From: Camarhynchus parvulus
Taxonomy: Eukaryota > Chordata > Aves > Passeriformes > Thraupidae
Direction: 5' to 3'
DNA: 64,000 nucleotides
Assembly (NCBI RefSeq): GCF_901933205.1
Contig: NC_044572.1
Coordinates: 59,864,965 to 59,928,964, forward strand
Positions 59,123 to 64,000 of this stretch are shown here, piece after piece. The stretch's first letter is position 1; each line of letters begins with the position of its first letter. The position numbers were made by a program, and so were the translations under genes. The notes below the pieces were generated by a model. It was given only the letters and a program-made list of their open reading frames with translations. It did not search any database and was not told the DNA's origin.

Positions 59123-62100
59123 GACTATGCTTCTATTAAAATATCAGACACCAATTTTTTTGTTACATTGGGCCTATCCTGGAAATTCATGAATCAGACT
59201 TGTGAGAGGCTGCCACTGTTGCTTTTTCCAGTTCTCCTTGGAGGGAACTGCCATGCTTCATCAGAGTGACCCGGGCTCAAAGAAAAATAGGACAAAAAAA
59301 TGTTCATATTCAGCTTCACCTTGAAGAGTCTCATGGCAAAGGCCTCATATTCAAAACTTTATCTAGAAAGGTGGATTTAATGAAATACCATAGAAATAGT
59401 GAAATCTATTTTGAAGTTATCTTTAAAATCATGACATATTTTTATTTGTTTGAAAGATCCTTAAAATTAAGTATGCATATAAATTTAAAATAATTGAATC
59501 TCCAAAACAAAAAATTGTTTCTGTCATTAAAAATTATGATTTTTTCCTGTTGCCCAACTGTGCGGACTTGCATAATGCCATTAAAATAGCCCAAATGAAA
59601 ACTTAAAATGATGCAGTTGTGTTGGTTTGGTTTTTTTTCTCTTTTAGTGGAAATTGATCTCTGATCTCTTCAAATATATTGTGGGCTGCTTGATGACCAA
59701 TATTACAGATGTCAGAGAGAGATTCACCAAAATGCTACAAATCATACAAAGAGTGTAAGAATTCGAGCAGGAATGATTCATATTGGTTGGTGGTACCTGC
59801 AGCTGCACATATGTCTGTTCTGCCTACTTACACTTCCAAACACTGAAGTTCCAGCTATTGAACTTTTACATTTATATAAATTGATATATATTATATCATT
59901 GATATATATTGATATATATTATATTTATATTGATAAAACATGTATTTTAATGATAATTTTGTTTTTAGGGATTGTACCTGGATGTGATCATGCTTTAATA
60001 ATATGATTATTTCATTTTATTCAAGTATTGTGATGTATAATATTAATTAATTAAATTATATTGTGTACTAATAAACATGCTATAAATAATCATATGCTTA
60101 AAATAATAGCTACTACAACAAAAAAGAGAGATAAAAGTAACAATAAATAAAACACCAGAAAGACTGCCCAACAGTTTTTCTCAGCAGCTGGACAAGTTCT
60201 TCTCTTCTAGGTCTGATCAGTAGTAAAGAGAAGTTAATGAAAACTCTTGCAGACTTACTGGTTGCAGGGAAGAAATTACTTCCATTATACACTGAAGGAT
60301 GAAATCCATTAAATCTCTTTTAACTCCTGACTGCTCAGCAACTTGGATGGGTTGAAGATTTCAATCTACATACACAGTACAGGTACTGTTCTTGGTTTCA
60401 TTAAATGTTTCTTCTTTTCAATAGACTGTACCTTGCCCAAAATTTAAAATTGGCTTTATGAAAGCCAGTGTCCTGATAGATATGCATCTGACAGGAAAGG
60501 ACATAATTTAACAATAATTTCCAATGATGTAAGTCTAGAAATACTAATGGAGGTAATTACTTGCCAATAGCCCTTATTAAAGCTTTAGTATATCAGTCTC
60601 CATAACTAGCCTCTCTGTATGAGGACAGCATCTGGCTCTTCAAATCTCTTCCCAAGAAAGGCACTGAGGTAGAAGTCCAGGTTTCTACTGTTTTTTATGC
60701 TGTACATACACTTTTTTGAAATCATAGTAGGGCAAGTTTTTTCCTTGCTGTTTTTAGATTTTTTTTTAGATTTGTATGGATCTCCTCATAATTTAGCTAT
60801 GATATATTAGATACCCTAGCCTATTCTTACTTTTGTTTTTCTGTCCCAGTTCTTCCTTGTTCCCTGTCACAGTAGGCTTTGTGACACAGATCTCAATTAC
60901 AGCTAATCCTATTAAAAGCTCCAGTTATTTGCAAACATGTTCAATGGCAAAGACTTAAAAATATAGAGAGTCCTATCAGAACTCTGTGAAGCCCTTGCAG
61001 AGATTTTTTCTCATTGGTCTATCATTAAAAAAAAGAGATCTAATAGAAGAGCTTTTTGGATAATTCAACCAAAAGAGTGATAAATTTTTGGAAATAATTT
61101 TTTTGAGCTCTATGAGGCCCAGTATCTGGCAACAGCAACTGGACAGATGGGTCAAGCTTGACTGGCCTGTTTGATTCATCACACTAAAGCAATACAGAAA
61201 TAGTCAAACCATTCTCCTTTCAGCACAAGAATGGGTTCCTATATTTTCACAACTCAGCAGATTTGTGAAGTTTCTTTGCAAATCCAGACTCCTCCATTGT
61301 GTATTTTATCTTTACACAGCATTGCTAAGGACAATAAAATTATCAATTTTCTTGTCCTTGTCAGTGGCAGAACTAGCAGTGAATTTAGCACAAAACCTTG
61401 CAAAACAGATCTCGCTTGCAGAAACCTGCCTTAGAAGCACTGTGGGACAATCACTGCCTTTTAGCCACATAATTACTGCTCCAGAGGCTTCATCATCTTG
61501 TTAACAATTTCTATTGTCCTTCTATTGCAAATATATATTTTTTGATGTGAGAAATGTATTTTATGAAATTTCATAATGGAGATGGCCCTTCATCATGCAA
61601 TAAAAGGTTTGGTAATATCAGGTCTTGCTGAAATAGCTAATTGTGTTGCATTATCATATTACATTAACAGCACTTGGGAATTTAAATAAAGAACTCTTGT
61701 CCGTACAGCAGTGGCTGTTATTCAGAATTAGTGTAGTGTCAGCTGGAATGCCTGTTTAAATGGTTGAGCATAAATAATTTTATCATCTTTTCTTTGTTTC
61801 TTTCCCCCTCCTCTGAAATGACCTGGGTAGTGTCATGAAAGAATGGATTTGAGATCTGTCCTCCTGCTGCAGTTTGGAAAAGGAGTAAGACAGATGTGTT
61901 TTTCTATATTTTCAGTTTAAGTTTTACTTCCAGATTGTCTATCTGAAAGCACATCACATTTACTGATGTAGTCTTATCTAAAAGGTAAAATTAAAATCAA
62001 ACTGCTACCAAATTGTGTTTCTTTCTTTCATTCCATATTCTAAGTGTAAAGTGTTGTAAATTAGAAATGTTTTGCATAAACCACCCCCTCCCACCACTTT

Positions 62101-64000
62101 CCTCCTCAAGTTTTTTAAAATTTAAATCCATTTTGGAACAATGATGTATAGAAAAAAAGTCTCAGATAATGACATCCAAGCTTAGTGATAGGGATAAAAA
62201 TATAGTCATTTTGAAGTTCTGAAACTCATAAAATTGCCACATCTAGTTTATTCTGCATTCCCCAGAGCATTAAGCAGTTTAGCACAAATCTAATTTCCCA
62301 CCAAACGTCTCAAGGCAGTTAGTGCTCAGTTTGGTTCCAAAGAATTAAACACACTGTTATAAATCGTGATAGTCTGTGTAACTCTGTAGATAAACCCATT
62401 TTCCAATATAAGTGTATCAAGCATGAAAAAATAAGAGGCTGCTGTTGTATGAGGGGTGCTTACAATGGAAATAAAGGTGAAATTAAAGGAAAATTTGCTT
62501 CAAGGCTAATTAAAGACAACTAGTAGGAAAGGACGAACTTGTAAAGCTCAGTGAGTAAAGGAGAAATCAAAGGAATTAACAGGTAAAGGATATTCAATGT
62601 CCTAACCGTTGTGAGGTGTAAATCTTACCACAGAGTGCAGCAGACTATGAGTCTAAAATTTTCATGTCACAGTGGTGTGGAGTGAAATGGATTTTCTGGG
62701 CCCCCTAATCTGCCACTATGTAAAGTCAGGAAAGGGGCTGAGGTAGTTGTGACTTTAGTGTATTAGTCTGGACAAAAGAGGATATATGAGCTGAGAATCT
62801 CAGTTCTGCAGTTCCGCTACATATGCAGCATAAAAAAGTATCAGGGAGTCTGGAATCTGACTCAAATTGTACAGGATGTATGGCCAGAGAGATAAGAATT
62901 TCAATTTTCTAAATTCAAAGACAAAATGAGCCTGGGAGACCTGTGTGGCAATAACATGAAAATTGAAATGGAAGTTTTGTCTCTGAACTGCATCCCCTGT
63001 ACCCTTTAGGAGAGGGGAAAATAGTGAGAATAACACACTAGTATATGATAAGAAGCTACTGTATGTATTATATATGTCACAGGTATTTCTAGCCAGCTTC
63101 ACAGATACTTCCAAATCTACATTTCAGAAGGAAAAGTTAAAAAAGAAATCATAAACTTGAAAATTAAAACCAACACTGCAACTTAGAAATGCCTTTGAGA
63201 AGTTGAGGAACGTTTCACCACTGACTTATTAAAACCAGGATTTTACCCTTACTGTTTATAATTAAAGCACTCTTTCACATTTCTGAGCTCTCTGTCTGAA
63301 GAAGAATAAGAGGGATTTTGGCTGTGGGACCCAGGGACCTCCAAAAGTCAAATGCCTGCTGACAGCCAGGATGCACTTTTAAAAGGTTACCTATGGGAAA
63401 GCTTTCTTCCCCCTGTTCCTCACTTAGGGATGCCTCTGGTAAGCTCTGCTGGAGAAAGCTGTTTCATGACATTCTGCAACACACCTGTTTCCTCCCAATG
63501 ACAGCCTGATATTTTTAGATTTGCTGAAGGTGTATCTTCTTTTTCCTAAAGGAAATGTGTACTTCACAGCAATAGGATACAGATTAAGAGTATCCTGCCT
63601 GTCTGAGGGAGGAGAAGCCATCCTAATCTCAAAAGATTTGGAGATGGCCTTAAAGAGTGATTGTACATATCTCCATTTTTATTTGTATTACACCAATCCC
63701 TTGATATCAGAGCTGTACTGTGCTAGACACAGGAGGAGATCATCTTTCTCTGAAGCCCCTAGCTCAGGAAGGATGGACGAGAAGGGAGAAAGTCCCTGGG
63801 GTGGCATTACATGCCAGTGATGGATCTGACAACTGAACCTTGTGCTGTAAAGTTCCAGGTTTAGTTCCTGAGTTCACTGTTGTGCCAGTGAAGCTCTCCA
63901 CTCTGCTTTTAGCTCTTGCATGTTTAAGCTAGTTTTCAGCAGGTCCTGTGGTACATGGGTAAAATTCCCTGCAGTGCTAAAAGACATCTTGAGACAGAGA
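59123..64000. other. Noncoding AT-rich DNA, no gene recognised
   Basis: About 4.9 kb to the window end with no recognisable exon, RNA gene or bounded mobile element. Frames are about 104 codons or shorter. Confidence 0.6.
59872..59935. repeat. AT-rich GATATATATT tandem-like repeat
   Basis: Multiple imperfect copies of TTGATATATATT with intervening ATATC/TTTAT. A low-complexity AT-rich tract that continues more loosely to about 60110. Confidence 0.8.

Noticed and set aside
1..64000. CRISPR arrays, operons, phage or bacterial mobile elements
   Set aside because: There are no regularly spaced repeats and no dense coding. The sequence is clearly vertebrate nuclear DNA.
1..64000. Functional nuclear tRNA, snRNA or other classical RNA genes
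   Set aside because: I saw no GGTTCRANNCC-type B box with a matching A box and no U6 or 7SK start sequence. The only tRNA-like sequence is the truncated mitochondrial tRNA-Ile in the NUMT.

Overview
The window looks like a gene-poor, AT-rich stretch of vertebrate nuclear DNA, most likely from a passerine bird. Three things support this: solo endogenous-retrovirus LTRs that I recognise from songbird genomes, a CR1 LINE fragment ending in the CR1 3' octamer repeat, and a nuclear copy of mitochondrial DNA (NUMT) carrying avian-type ND1 plus part of tRNA-Ile. No prokaryotic-style gene organisation is present, and I found no exon that I can assign to a known gene. The open reading frames are short (150 codons at most), overlap on both strands and look like chance frames.

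Layout. 1-9400: single-copy-looking noncoding DNA with a perfect 17-bp hairpin near the left end and a degenerate 25-bp tandem repeat. 9407-9966: a minus-strand solo LTR with TGTGG/CCACA termini and a near-perfect 6-bp target duplication. About 20129-20391: a second LTR-like element. 20736-21146: the ND1/tRNA-Ile NUMT, with a perfect 11-bp hairpin abutting its left edge. 31138-31525: an LTR with an exact 6-bp target-site duplication, the best-defined mobile element here. 32168-32612: a minus-strand CR1 3' end. 35174-35538: a CpG-richer, LTR-like segment ending against an 83-bp, almost pure T tract. About 58614-59122: a minus-strand block with retroviral LTR promoter architecture. The rest is AT-rich noncoding sequence with a few weak ancient CR1 relics and short microsatellites.

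No genes work together here that I can identify. The window is best read as an intergenic region or a large intron that has collected retroelement and organelle-DNA insertions. I did not find an undescribed biological system. The most checkable observations are the LTR target duplications, the CpG decay in the NUMT, the young perfect palindrome at 552-591, the T tract, and one minus-strand frame at 47717-48037 that deserves a homology search. Family assignments rest on remembered consensus features, because no database search was possible.
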